The position numbers and the translations under genes are program-made. A model generated the notes under the pieces. That model saw only the letters and a program-made list of their open reading frames with translations, was not told the DNA's origin and made no database searches. A stretch of DNA of 22,677 nucleotides, from the NCBI GenBank assembly GCA_023269365.1, contig JAHFTN010000007.1, positions 1 through 22,677 on the forward strand, in the 5' to 3' direction. This document shows positions 1-5,911 of this stretch, piece by piece; position 1 is the stretch's first letter; every line of letters begins with the position of its first letter. This DNA comes from Chlamydiota bacterium (GTDB taxonomy: Bacteria > Chlamydiota > Chlamydiia > Chlamydiales > Rhabdochlamydiaceae).

Positions 1-161
1 TAGATATTCTATTATTAATACATCTAATATAAAAAAAATTTTGATTTTCAGAGATGAATCTTATTGAACTTTAGGGAGATGTGATATAAGCAGCTTTACT
101 GATGACCTGGAAAAGGTAGCCGAATTCATTAAAAGAAATATTAACTGTATCCAGTGAAATC
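1..161. other. AT-rich flank with no recognisable gene
   Basis: This stretch is AT-rich and broken by stops in all frames. On the plus strand a short open piece (about 79-156) reads as an amphipathic helix-like peptide ending in NINCIQ, then stops just before the IS3-type end at 162. It may be the tail of a gene cut by the mobile element, but it is too short to identify. Confidence 0.3.
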
Positions 162-218
162 TATAGTGGACCCCAAAAACTAGACAGGTTATACTGCCGT
201 CGGCCTGAAACTTTGATT

Positions 219-794
219 TCATAAAACCCTCGGAAGTGTCTGAAAATTCCAAGTTAATAGTGAATTAAGTTCTTTTTGAAAGGTTCCTTGAAATTCCCCG
301 ATACAATCCTCAACCCCCTTCATAAACTCTGCAAACGTAGCATACTATTTTGCATTTAAGCATTTGCTTCTTAGGAATTTCCACACCCTTTCGATTAAAT
401 TTAAGTTGGGTGAGTATGGAGGCAGAAACAGGAGTTCTATGTTTAACATTCTTGCTGCCGTTTGCGAAACATAACATCGCTGATATTTTGCATTATCCAA
501 TACCAAAGTAATCTGTTCATGCGGGTGTAACTCCCTTAACTTTCGAAACAGCTCTACAAGGCTCCATGCGTTAATTGTGGTAGTATTGGTCAGGTGGACC
601 ATTTGTTTGGTAACAGCATCGATTGCTCCTAGAACATTTAGACGACTCCTACCGGAATTTGCCCTTACAAACATTCGTTTTATTGACCAGAGAGTGGACA
701 AAAAAGCTCCATGAATAAAGTGTGCTGCGTCTATAAAGAATACCCGTCTTTTCCCTTCTTTTGCTTCTTCAAGTCTTGGCTCCAGAGTTTTTTT
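219..794 (-). pseudogene. IS630-family transposase, DDE catalytic half with in-frame TAG
   Basis: In the -1 frame relative to the upstream half, the reading frame opens directly after a TAA formed inside the A9 run (795-797) and encodes the DDE domain. The three acidic residues are visible: Asp in VFFIDAAHF, Asp in LVLDNAKYQ and Glu in LNLIERVWKFL. A TAG at 345-347 ends the frame after KCLNAK, but the family-like sequence continues past it (YATFAEFMKGVEDCIG...) to a TGA at 219-221, three bases from the inverted repeat. Read through, the whole transposase would be about 347 aa, the normal size. The copy is therefore probably inactive or produces a C-terminally shortened enzyme that keeps all catalytic residues. 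Confidence 0.85.
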
Positions 795-1261
795 TTAAAC
801 TCTTCTTGGACTTCCACATTCGCTTTTGCAGGGATGGCTGCCGTTTTACGAGGTCTGAAGCCAAGTTTGTGCAAAAACTGTTTGGTTTGTGTCACGCCCT
901 TTTGGATACCCGTTAATTTTTGAATGCTTGCTGCAGCCTCTTTTGCTGTTGCAGGAGGCACTTTTTGAAAATGTTTTAGAATAGCCTCTCGGTGCATTTC
1001 TAAATTGCTCACTGGGACAAAATGATCAAACTTTTCCACCCCTTCTAAGCCCTTTTCGGCATATAGCTTTAGCACTGTAGCCACCATTGTGGAAGAAGCT
1101 CCAGCAAGTTTTGCAATTTCCCCATGGGTTCGATTGAGACATTTGAAATGAAGAATCGTAAGTCTACGCCGGACAATCCTACTCGGATGTCGATAACGAA
1201 GAGTTGCTAGCTTTTTTTGATCTTCTGGAGGAACTATAATCTTAATCATCGGTGCTCCCAT
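731..1261 (-). CDS. IS630-family transposase, N-terminal (DNA-binding) reading frame
   Basis: This 176-aa frame is the DNA-binding half of an IS630-type transposase. Residues about 35-75 form a helix-turn-helix (TILHFKCLNRTHGEIAKLAG, then SSTMVATVLK), followed by a second winged-helix segment (about 110-150) containing KLGFRPRKTA, the usual lead-in to the DDE domain. The frame then leaves the family pattern: after EEFKKK it reads LWSQDLKK and stops, whereas the -1 frame reads TLEPRLEEAKEGKRRVFFID, which is the expected continuation. The switch point is a run of nine A (plus-strand T9 at 788-796). Ribosomal -1 slippage or transcriptional slippage could join the halves; a simple one-base deletion is the alternative. 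Confidence 0.85.
   Translation of the reverse strand: MGAPMIKIIVPPEDQKKLATLRYRHPSRIVRRRLTILHFKCLNRTHGEIAKLAGASSTMVATVLKLYAEKGLEGVEKFDHFVPVSNLEMHREAILKHFQKVPPATAKEAAASIQKLTGIQKGVTQTKQFLHKLGFRPRKTAAIPAKANVEVQEEFKKKLWSQDLKKQKKGKDGYSL
788..796 (-). other. A9 slippery run joining the two transposase frames
   Basis: On the minus strand the sequence is GTTT followed by nine A and then CTCTGG. The zero frame reads TTT AAA AAA AAA CTC; a -1 slip on A AAA AAA reads on as ACT CTG GAG, restoring the conserved LEPRLEEA sequence. The TAA that opens the downstream frame uses the T and the first two A of the run, so the overlap between frames is confined to this homopolymer. This is the arrangement seen in insertion sequences that use programmed frameshifting, but it is equally what a one-base deletion in A10 would leave. 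Confidence 0.55.
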
Positions 1262-1345
1262 TGTAAAACAATGGGGATATGATAAGTCAAGTCTTTGATT
1301 CTATGTAAGAGATATTTTCAAAGTTTCAGGCCGACGGCAGTATAT

Positions 1346-1423
1346 TTTCAATATTACAACACCAAGAGACTGCATCAGTCACTTGGTTATAAAACCCCTT
1401 ACGAGGTGCACTATGCAAAGTAA
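1346..1423 (+). pseudogene. IS3-family transposase OrfB, C-terminal fragment
   Basis: The plus strand immediately outside the IS630-family element reads FQYYNTKRLHQSLGYKTPYE, then VHYAK and a TAA at 1421-1423. This is the highly characteristic end of IS3-family OrfB (rve integrase core), where YN..R.H.SLGY.TP is nearly invariant. Only these 25 or so codons remain. The start is set by the inserted element and not by an initiation codon. Confidence 0.88.
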
Positions 1424-1427
1424 AGCT

Positions 1428-1470
1428 GCTGTCGCGCACGCGCCTGGGGATGTCCCCAGGCGAGGACAGC
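1428..1470. repeat. GC-rich long hairpin
   Basis: The inner arms CGCCTGGGGA (1441-1450) and TCCCCAGGCG (1453-1462) are perfectly complementary over 10 bases around a 2-base centre. An outer arm GCTGTC (1428-1433) pairs with GACAGC (1465-1470), with 7 and 2 unpaired bases between. There is no T-run on either side, so it is not a canonical intrinsic terminator. It starts five bases after the IS3 transposase stop codon. Confidence 0.7.
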
Positions 1471-1650
1471 CCCTTCGGAAAGTATACTTTTGTGTAGTTA
1501 TGAATAAATGTAACAAAAATTTTTAATTCCAGCAAGAAGAAACATACTATGCCATCATAGACAAACAGTAAAAGAGTGAGCGAACACAACTTCTTTCTGA
1601 TGGATAAGCAAGGAGAAAAATTAGCAAGGAGAGTGAAAACAAAATAAAAA

Positions 1651-1697
1651 GCTTGTTGAATAACAACCGATTTTGATAGGCTGCTCAACAAGCAGCC
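1651..1697 (+). repeat. Two mutually exclusive hairpins upstream of the OTU gene
   Basis: GCTTGTTGA (1651-1659) is the exact reverse complement of TCAACAAGC (1685-1693). The same downstream bases also belong to a compact hairpin GGCTGCT-CAACA-AGCAGCC (1679-1697). The two pairings cannot form together, which resembles attenuator geometry. No T-run follows directly and no leader peptide was found, so a regulatory role is only a possibility. Confidence 0.35.
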
Positions 1698-1719
1698 GAT
1701 TTACTTTAGAAAATAAGAA

Positions 1720-2295
1720 CAAAGAAACCGTGAAGCAAACTACTTTTACCAAACAGTTGTCCAGCCCATTGGGTCCACTATATCTAAAGCGCAAGGACAG
1801 CTAGTAGAATACGCTCTCATAGCTGAAGATTATACTAAAAACATCGGAGATTGCCTGTTTGACAATGTGGCAATACAGCTACCTAGAGGAGAAAACCAAG
1901 CAATCCAGTTAAGGCAAGCAGTAGTAAAATTCATGCAAGAACATCAAGAAAAATACAGTTCCAAGCCCGACTACTCTGAAGGAATCCTACATGTAGGAGA
2001 TGGAACAGAAGGGTATCTTTTTGAAGATTGGACCAGCTATCTGGCAGGCATGAAAAAGGAAGGAGTCTGGGCTACAGAATTAGAAATCGACGCCCTTGCA
2101 TACATGTTAAGAACCCCTTTTGTTGTGTTTTCTAAAGAATACCCTAAGCCTAGGGTTTATAACACTGACGCTTCTGAAAAAAATCCCGTTTTTCTTCACC
2201 ACGTGAATCAAAACCATTTTGAAGCTTGCGTCCCATTCAAAGGGCTCGAACCTCGTGATATATACGAAGTTATTAAAATACGAGGTTACAATTGA
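1720..2295 (+). CDS. OTU-like cysteine protease, N-terminally truncated
   Basis: The frame is open from 1720 (stop at 1717-1719) and encodes an OTU-family cysteine protease (deubiquitinase fold). The catalytic motif GDCLFDNVA places the nucleophile Cys at 1852-1854; the conserved mid-domain run VWATELEIDALAYML, the strand PFVVFSKEY and the catalytic His in NQNHFEACVP (His at 2215-2217) follow in order. The first conventional initiator, GTG at 1867, lies after the catalytic Cys, and no ATG, GTG or TTG precedes it in frame. The 5' part runs into an IS3-like end at 1756-1782. The gene was therefore probably beheaded by a mobile element: the protease core survives but has no evident start. OTU proteases in intracellular bacteria act on host ubiquitin, so the ancestral gene may have encoded a secreted effector. 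Whether it is still expressed is unclear. Confidence 0.75.
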   Translation, partial: QRNREANYFYQTVVQPIGSTISKAQGQLVEYALIAEDYTKNIGDCLFDNVAIQLPRGENQAIQLRQAVVKFMQEHQEKYSSKPDYSEGILHVGDGTEGYLFEDWTSYLAGMKKEGVWATELEIDALAYMLRTPFVVFSKEYPKPRVYNTDASEKNPVFLHHVNQNHFEACVPFKGLEPRDIYEVIKIRGYN

Positions 2296-2341
2296 TTAGA
2301 AAAAATTTAATTTTTCAAACAATTTTAGGAAAGGTTTTATA

Positions 2342-3349
2342 ATGAATATCACTCGGTTTTTTACAGAACTTTCTCTTCCTCAAGGAGTCAGTTTCTCATC
2401 TCAAGCGACTGGGCTGTGGACACATGGCAAAAATCGTGTGGTGTCTGTCATGACAAGTGGCCCTGGAATTGTGGCTATCGGTTTAATATTTATGGCCTCT
2501 ATCGCGTTGGCACATCGTTGTGTAAAACGTTATGCTGAGTACTGCAAAGAACAGAAGATTCGTAAGTTTGTAGACAATGTAGCTTATGTGTGGACTCATA
2601 GAAAAGATCCTACAAAAACACAAAGAATTCAAGAAATTGAGAGGCTTTTTAAAAAGGAATTTGGTGGGAATGTTGTTCTTGTAAGAGGAGGTGGATTCCG
2701 TCCTTTCGATTACAATGCTCACAGAGTACTGAACTTGGATGGCCTTGCTCTTACAGACGAGCACCTGCAATGCATGACTCAATCAGGCCTATTCAATGAT
2801 GTAGAATGTCTTAATCTTGGAGAGAATCCTCTTCTGACTGGACATGGGATAGCTGCCATGGGGCAACAGGGGTTTTCTGGGCTGCAACATTTGATTTTAA
2901 ATAACAATCGACGTCTTGTAGAAACAGGCTTTAAAGAATGGATTGCCTGTAAAGGGTTTAACGAATTAAAATCCCTCGATTTGTATAACGCAGGAATCAC
3001 GACAGAAATCTTAGAAGAACTGATTCAGTCTGATTGGGTAAAGAGGTTAAAGGGACTTGATCTTAGAGGAGATAACAAAATTGAGACCCTGCCATACAAT
3101 AACATCTTGCATCTCACTGCTTTAGGAGAACATTCGTGCTATTCTAATCGTGAACAAGCCTCTATCTATAGAACAGGCTCAGGTCTTTTATTTCCGGAAA
3201 CTACTCGATATACAGAAAGAGCAATGCGCTTGATCTTTGAAAGGAAGGCGTATGGAGGAAATAGAGCTGGTTTCTTTTTGCTAGACAATGAGCGTTTTAC
3301 AAAAATGACCTTTGAGGAGTTATGCGCCTTCTGCGAAGTGCCGCTGTAA
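2342..3349 (+). CDS. Leucine-rich-repeat protein with N-terminal membrane segment
   Basis: The 335-aa product starts at ATG 2342 behind a good ribosome binding site (AGGAAAGG, 7-base spacing), 46 bases after the OTU gene. Residues about 41-58 (GIVAIGLIFMASIALAHR) form a single hydrophobic segment, followed by a basic stretch. From about residue 128 to 250 at least five degenerate leucine-rich repeats are visible (VLNLDGLALT, VECLNLGENP, LQHLILNNN, LKSLDLYNAG, LKGLDLRGDN), of the ribonuclease-inhibitor-like type. The last 85 residues show no known motif. LRRs bind proteins; with the OTU neighbour this suggests a host-directed or envelope protein, but no secretion signal can be read with confidence. 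The stop codon falls at the truncated edge of the palindromic repeat at 3348-3487, so the original C-terminus may have been altered. Confidence 0.75.
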   Translation: MNITRFFTELSLPQGVSFSSQATGLWTHGKNRVVSVMTSGPGIVAIGLIFMASIALAHRCVKRYAEYCKEQKIRKFVDNVAYVWTHRKDPTKTQRIQEIERLFKKEFGGNVVLVRGGGFRPFDYNAHRVLNLDGLALTDEHLQCMTQSGLFNDVECLNLGENPLLTGHGIAAMGQQGFSGLQHLILNNNRRLVETGFKEWIACKGFNELKSLDLYNAGITTEILEELIQSDWVKRLKGLDLRGDNKIETLPYNNILHLTALGEHSCYSNREQASIYRTGSGLLFPETTRYTERAMRLIFERKAYGGNRAGFFLLDNERFTKMTFEELCAFCEVPL

Positions 3350-3487
3350 GAAGTTGCTCTGAATTTGAGTCAGGCGAAGCCCGCTCTGAAGCAACTCAAC
3401 TTGAATAAGTTAAGCGATGCAGAGAGGTCAAATTCAATGACTGACCTTGCGCTGACAGGAACCAACTTTTGAAGTTGTTTGAGTATA
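3348..3487. repeat. Degenerate second copy of the palindromic MITE-like element
   Basis: This stretch aligns along its whole length with 11293-11432 (shared runs GAAGTTG, CAGGCGAAGCC, GCGATGCAGA, TTTGAAGTTGTTTG.GTATA). The left terminal repeat is missing, replaced by the end of the LRR gene, while the right terminal repeat is mutated but recognisable (CCAACTTTTGAAGTTGTTTG). It also fills the space between the convergent LRR and SPFH genes. Confidence 0.75.
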
Positions 3488-3499
3488 CATCAGCGCTAC

Positions 3500-4444
3500 T
3501 TACTCATCCGAGTCGGATTTGTCGGCAAGGGCTTTTTTTTCTACTTTTGTTTTTTTCATTTTTGCGTTTTTTTCCTCGAGGCCCATGGTCATGGCGGTCA
3601 TGCCTGCAAGGCCACCGAGTTGCATCGACTCGATAGCGGAGCTGGGGACAATGACGATGGTGGAGTTTTCTTTCAGCCCTTCGTAGAGCATGTTCATGGC
3701 TCTGAGGTGGAGGGCGACGGGGTTGTTGGTGTAGGTGAGGGCCGCTTCGCCGAACTTTTCTGCGATCTGACGCTCTGAGTCGCCTAAGATGACGCGGGCT
3801 TGCCGCTCCCTTTCTGCTTGGGCTTGCATCGACATAGCGTCTTCTAGAGCGGGAGGGATGAGGACGTCTTTGATTTCAACGGCAATGACATTAACGCCCC
3901 AAGGTTCTGTGCGCTCATCAATAATCTGTTGCAACTCGTTGCTAATTTTATTCCTTCCTTCAAGCATGTCTGAGAGGATTGTTGTGCCGATGACGTCGCG
4001 CAGGGCTGTTTGAGAGGCCCATCCTATGGCGCTTTCATAGTCGGCGATTTCTAGGGCGGCTTTTTTGGGGTCTATGACCTTCCAGAAAAGGACTGCGTCT
4101 ACATCAACGGGCACCGTGTCTTTTGTCAAGGTTTTCTCTGTTTTGAATGTGGTGGTAATGACGCGGATGTCGATCCAGTAGGTGATTTTATCGATGATGG
4201 GGATGATGAGAAACAGTCCGGGGCCCTTGAGAGCGCGAAACCGGCCGAGGCGCAAGACGACCGCTCTATCCCACTGGTTTGCAATCTTGATCGCAGAGGA
4301 GACGAAGCAGGCGATAAGGAAAGCTGCTGCTAAAATCAGGAGAGCTTCTGTGGGGTTTTTTTCATAGAAGGGAAAGCCTATGGCGGCGCCAATGCAGAGA
4401 ATGAGGATAAAGATCAGGTTGTTTATTGAGCTTGTGTTTCTCAT
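3500..4444 (-). CDS. Stomatin/slipin-like SPFH (band 7) membrane protein
   Basis: This 314-aa protein belongs to the prohibitin-homology (SPFH/band 7) family, integral inner-membrane scaffolds that form large oligomers and are linked to membrane microdomains and proteolysis. Two hydrophobic segments (about 9-26 and 33-52) are followed by the SPFH domain from about residue 53: NQWDRAVVLRLGRFRALKGP, then GLFLIIPIIDKI, DTVPVDVDAVLFWKV and the slipin-type run WGVNVIAVEIKDVLIPPALE. A charged helix (QAQAERERQARVILGDSERQ) forms the coiled-coil stalk, and a glycine/methionine-rich stretch (GGLAGMTAMTMG) and acidic tail complete it. The start ATG has an AAGG site 7 bases upstream. No NfeD-type partner gene lies nearby. 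Its neighbours are mobile-element debris, so no operon context is preserved. Confidence 0.92.
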   Translation of the reverse strand: MRNTSSINNLIFILILCIGAAIGFPFYEKNPTEALLILAAAFLIACFVSSAIKIANQWDRAVVLRLGRFRALKGPGLFLIIPIIDKITYWIDIRVITTTFKTEKTLTKDTVPVDVDAVLFWKVIDPKKAALEIADYESAIGWASQTALRDVIGTTILSDMLEGRNKISNELQQIIDERTEPWGVNVIAVEIKDVLIPPALEDAMSMQAQAERERQARVILGDSERQIAEKFGEAALTYTNNPVALHLRAMNMLYEGLKENSTIVIVPSSAIESMQLGGLAGMTAMTMGLEEKNAKMKKTKVEKKALADKSDSDE

Positions 4445-4670
4445 TGGTTGCCTTGTGGTTAAGAGGTCTATTCTGTGTCAAGCTGGGAAGTCTGAAAATG
4501 CGCAGCAAAACCCACAACTTACGGCTAAGGACATAACAAGCCGCAGGAAAATTTTCAAGTAAAATAGCTGGATCTTCTCGGTGTTCTGCCCATACTTCAA
4601 CTCCATTCTTAACGGGTTACGTGGCATGAAGCAACCTAATCTAGTTGTCCAGTTTTTGGGGTCCACTATA
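4445..4670 (-). mobile_element. IS3-family end at 4644-4670 with adjoining unidentified debris
   Basis: Bases 4644-4670 repeat the IS3-type end found at 162-188 (24 of 27 bases) in opposite orientation, with its outer tip at 4670. The element interior should lie to the left, yet no transposase is visible there. Instead, a stop-free minus-strand stretch from 4616 downwards (reading GVEVWAEHREDPAILLENFP at its start) runs into the SPFH start region. I do not recognise it. It may be a remnant of another gene joined to the end by deletion. Confidence 0.5.
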
Positions 4671-4967
4671 CCACCCTGGTTTTTCTATTTCAATAAGGGA
4701 GTAAGCAGCTTCTTTTGCAATCGGAGCAAGATTATCAAGTATTTTTTTTTGGCATCCATCTTTTTTTAATAAAATTTCTGCTATTGATGATCCGCATGAA
4801 TCTAAAATCATCCTATCTTCATTAGGGTTGGACGCAACCTGTAATAAAGCATTTAATGCTCTATCATCATCACATCTTCCTAAATCCATTGCCGCATCAT
4901 CTCTTTCGTCATCCCTTGCTGTAGGGTCAAGGAGTGTATGTATTAAACCATCTATCTTATCTGTCAT
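4641..4967 (-). CDS. Small HEAT-repeat protein, possible immunity protein, 3' end replaced by an IS end
   Basis: Starting at the ATG at 4967 (GGAG at 4978-4981), this encodes 108 aa of helical HEAT-like repeats: MTDKIDGLIHTLLDPTARDD, then AAMDLGRCDDDRALNALLQV, DSCGSSIAEILLKK and APIAKEAAYSLIEIEKPGW. Small acidic HEAT proteins of this type are often found behind RHS genes, where they are candidate immunity proteins. It is in the same orientation as the left RHS gene and its 87-aa partner, separated from them by an IS5-type remnant. The last ten or so codons (YSGPQKLDN) are translated from the IS3 end at 4644-4670, so the native C-terminus has been replaced, although probably only a few residues were lost. 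An upstream in-frame ATG at 4997 lies inside the IS5-type end and is not used here. Confidence 0.65.
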   Translation of the reverse strand: MTDKIDGLIHTLLDPTARDDERDDAAMDLGRCDDDRALNALLQVASNPNEDRMILDSCGSSIAEILLKKDGCQKKILDNLAPIAKEAAYSLIEIEKPGWYSGPQKLDN

Positions 4968-4984
4968 ATTTACGCGTCTCCGAT

Positions 4985-5604
4985 GGCGTTGTTGCATAAA
5001 TAGCTACGGATGAGGTTTTTACTGTCTTAAGTCCAGCGATCCTTTAAATTTTTTGTTACCAAGCAAAAAAATGAGGCTCGACATGACTCCAAAGAAAGAT
5101 AAGACTCGTTTCAAGGCAAAAGACAAGTACCGCATCCGCAACTCTGGGCAGAGTATAACCGATCGTTTGTAAATCGGGGAAGCATCCCTTTTTGGTTCGA
5201 TGAAGAGGCTCTTAAAAACTGGCATAGTTCTGAGAGGACTGGTAAGCCAGGAAGACCGGAAGTCTATTCCGATATTGCTGTGCGTTGTGGCTTATCGATC
5301 AAAGCTGTTTTCCGGGTTGCTCTTAGGGCGCTACAGGGCCTCATTACCTCCCTCATTCGACTTCTTGGACTCCCGCTGGAATGTCCACATTACTCCCTGT
5401 TTTCTCGTCGGGCAGAAGACCTTCAGATTCCGACGCAACATTTTCTGAAACCTGGAGAGCATTTGAATATAGTGTTCACAAATCGATGGTGCTGAATAAA
5501 AGGCCATCTTAGGAATGCCAAAAGGGAAATGGAAAACGGCTTAAAAATGTAGGGCGCTCGCCATATTGGTAGAGCCTGCGCTCAAGCGTGATTTATGCAA
5601 GGCC
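4985..5604 (+). mobile_element. Decayed IS5-family (IS903-like) element
   Basis: The left end reads GGCGTTGTTGCATAAATAG from 4985, and the right end, in reverse complement from 5604, reads GGCCTTGCATAAATCACG. Both match the GGC.TTG...CATAAAT ends of IS5/IS903-type elements, with a three-base deletion in the right end. Only about 620 bases remain where about 1 kb is expected, and the transposase is truncated. No clear target duplication was found. It separates the 87-aa gene from the HEAT gene. Confidence 0.72.
5083..5495 (+). pseudogene. IS5-family transposase fragment
   Basis: An ATG at 5083 opens MTPKKDKTRFKAKDKYRIRN. A two-base insertion near 5143 then shifts the frame; after it, the sequence continues as WAEYNRSFVNRGSIPFWFDE, followed by ALKNWHSSERTGKPGRPEVY and SDIAVRCGLSIKAVFRVALR. 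This is the N-terminal part of IS5/IS903-type transposases, including the conserved W..YN..L..RGS motif. The match ends around KPGEHLNIV, just before the first catalytic Asp would appear, and runs to a TGA at 5493-5495. The catalytic domain is deleted, so this is dead. Confidence 0.85.
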
Positions 5605-5644
5605 AATTCAATCAGAAACTTAATTTTTCCTTTGCGTTAAATAT

Positions 5645-5908
5645 TTAAAAGCCGGTTTTATTTTTATAAAAAATAAAACTTTCAACCGAGTGTAAATAAC
5701 TCCCATCTATATCTTTTAGATCGACTCCCATTAAATACTCAATACCGTTCCAAATTTTATCCTCTTCTCCTGGTGGATCATACTCTAATTCACCACTATC
5801 CTCTTTTGATTGAAGTTCTTGAGCCCAGGAAGCTAATTCCTCTCGTGTTTTTTCTTCTCTGATTAGAGAATCAAAGGCTTGTTCTATTTCTTTTATTGAA
5901 ATTCTCAT
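5645..5908 (-). CDS. Small protein, putative immunity protein for the left RHS toxin
   Basis: The 87-aa acidic product (MRISIKEIEQAFDSLIREEK, then TREELASWAQELQ, and WNGIEYLMGVDLKDIDGSYL near the end) is cytosolic in appearance, with no signal peptide or membrane segment. It resembles small helical proteins that commonly follow polymorphic toxin genes. Its ATG lies three bases after the RHS stop codon, and its AAGG ribosome binding site overlaps the final Arg and stop codons of the RHS gene, which points to translational coupling. It is distinctly AT-richer than the RHS core, matching the toxin tail, as expected of an exchangeable toxin-immunity cassette. Direct evidence of immunity is absent; the assignment rests on position, size and composition. 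Confidence 0.65.
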   Translation of the reverse strand: MRISIKEIEQAFDSLIREEKTREELASWAQELQSKEDSGELEYDPPGEEDKIWNGIEYLMGVDLKDIDGSYLHSVESFIFYKNKTGF

Positions 5909-5911
5909 TTT

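Larger units (their letters stand above)
190..1344 (-). mobile_element. IS630-family insertion sequence with perfect 27-bp terminal inverted repeats
   Basis: Bases 190-216 and 1318-1344 are perfect reverse complements (tip TATACTGCCGTCGG). The outermost TA at each end probably represents the TA target duplication of IS630/Tc1-type transposition, giving an element core of 192-1342. The transposase occupies almost all the interior on the minus strand, ending within a few bases of the left repeat. Length (about 1.15 kb) and architecture fit the family. The intact ends suggest recent insertion or an element still mobilisable in trans, while the transposase frame has a nonsense codon. Confidence 0.93.
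1424..1719. other. Gene-free stretch with two strong palindromes
   Basis: I see no credible gene here; the minus-strand open frame of 1326-1691 has low-complexity hydrophobic content and runs across the IS debris. The stretch contains a GC-rich hairpin at 1428-1470 and a second hairpin near 1679-1697 (listed separately), otherwise AT-rich sequence. It probably derives from the 3' end of the IS3 remnant plus whatever preceded the OTU gene. Confidence 0.4.
162..1782. mobile_element. IS3-family remnant, interrupted by an IS630-family element
   Basis: The outer ends at 162-188 and 1756-1782 are related inverted sequences of the TATAGTGGACCC...TGGACA type, typical of IS3-family terminal repeats. 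A third copy lies at 4644-4670. Between them the only recognisable IS3 coding material is the transposase C-terminus at 1346-1423; orfA and most of orfB are gone. The IS630-family element (190-1344) lies directly against the left end, so the IS3 element was probably already deleted internally, or was deleted afterwards. The right end is imperfect (22 of 27 bases match the copy at 4644-4670) and lies inside the open frame of the OTU gene, so the exact right boundary is uncertain. Confidence 0.6.

Noticed and set aside
61..252. 63-residue minus-strand open frame
   Set aside because: It runs through the IS630-type inverted repeat and the IS3-type end, and has no ribosome binding site or family resemblance.
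1428..1470. Hairpin as an intrinsic terminator
   Set aside because: No T-run follows on either strand.
1326..1691. 121-residue minus-strand open frame
   Set aside because: It crosses the IS630-type repeat, the IS3 transposase tail in antisense and the GC-rich hairpin; the product is an unlikely mixture, so it is chance.
1867..2295. GTG at 1867 as the true start of the OTU protein
   Set aside because: It would remove the catalytic Cys in GDCLFDNV immediately upstream, although the open frame continues.
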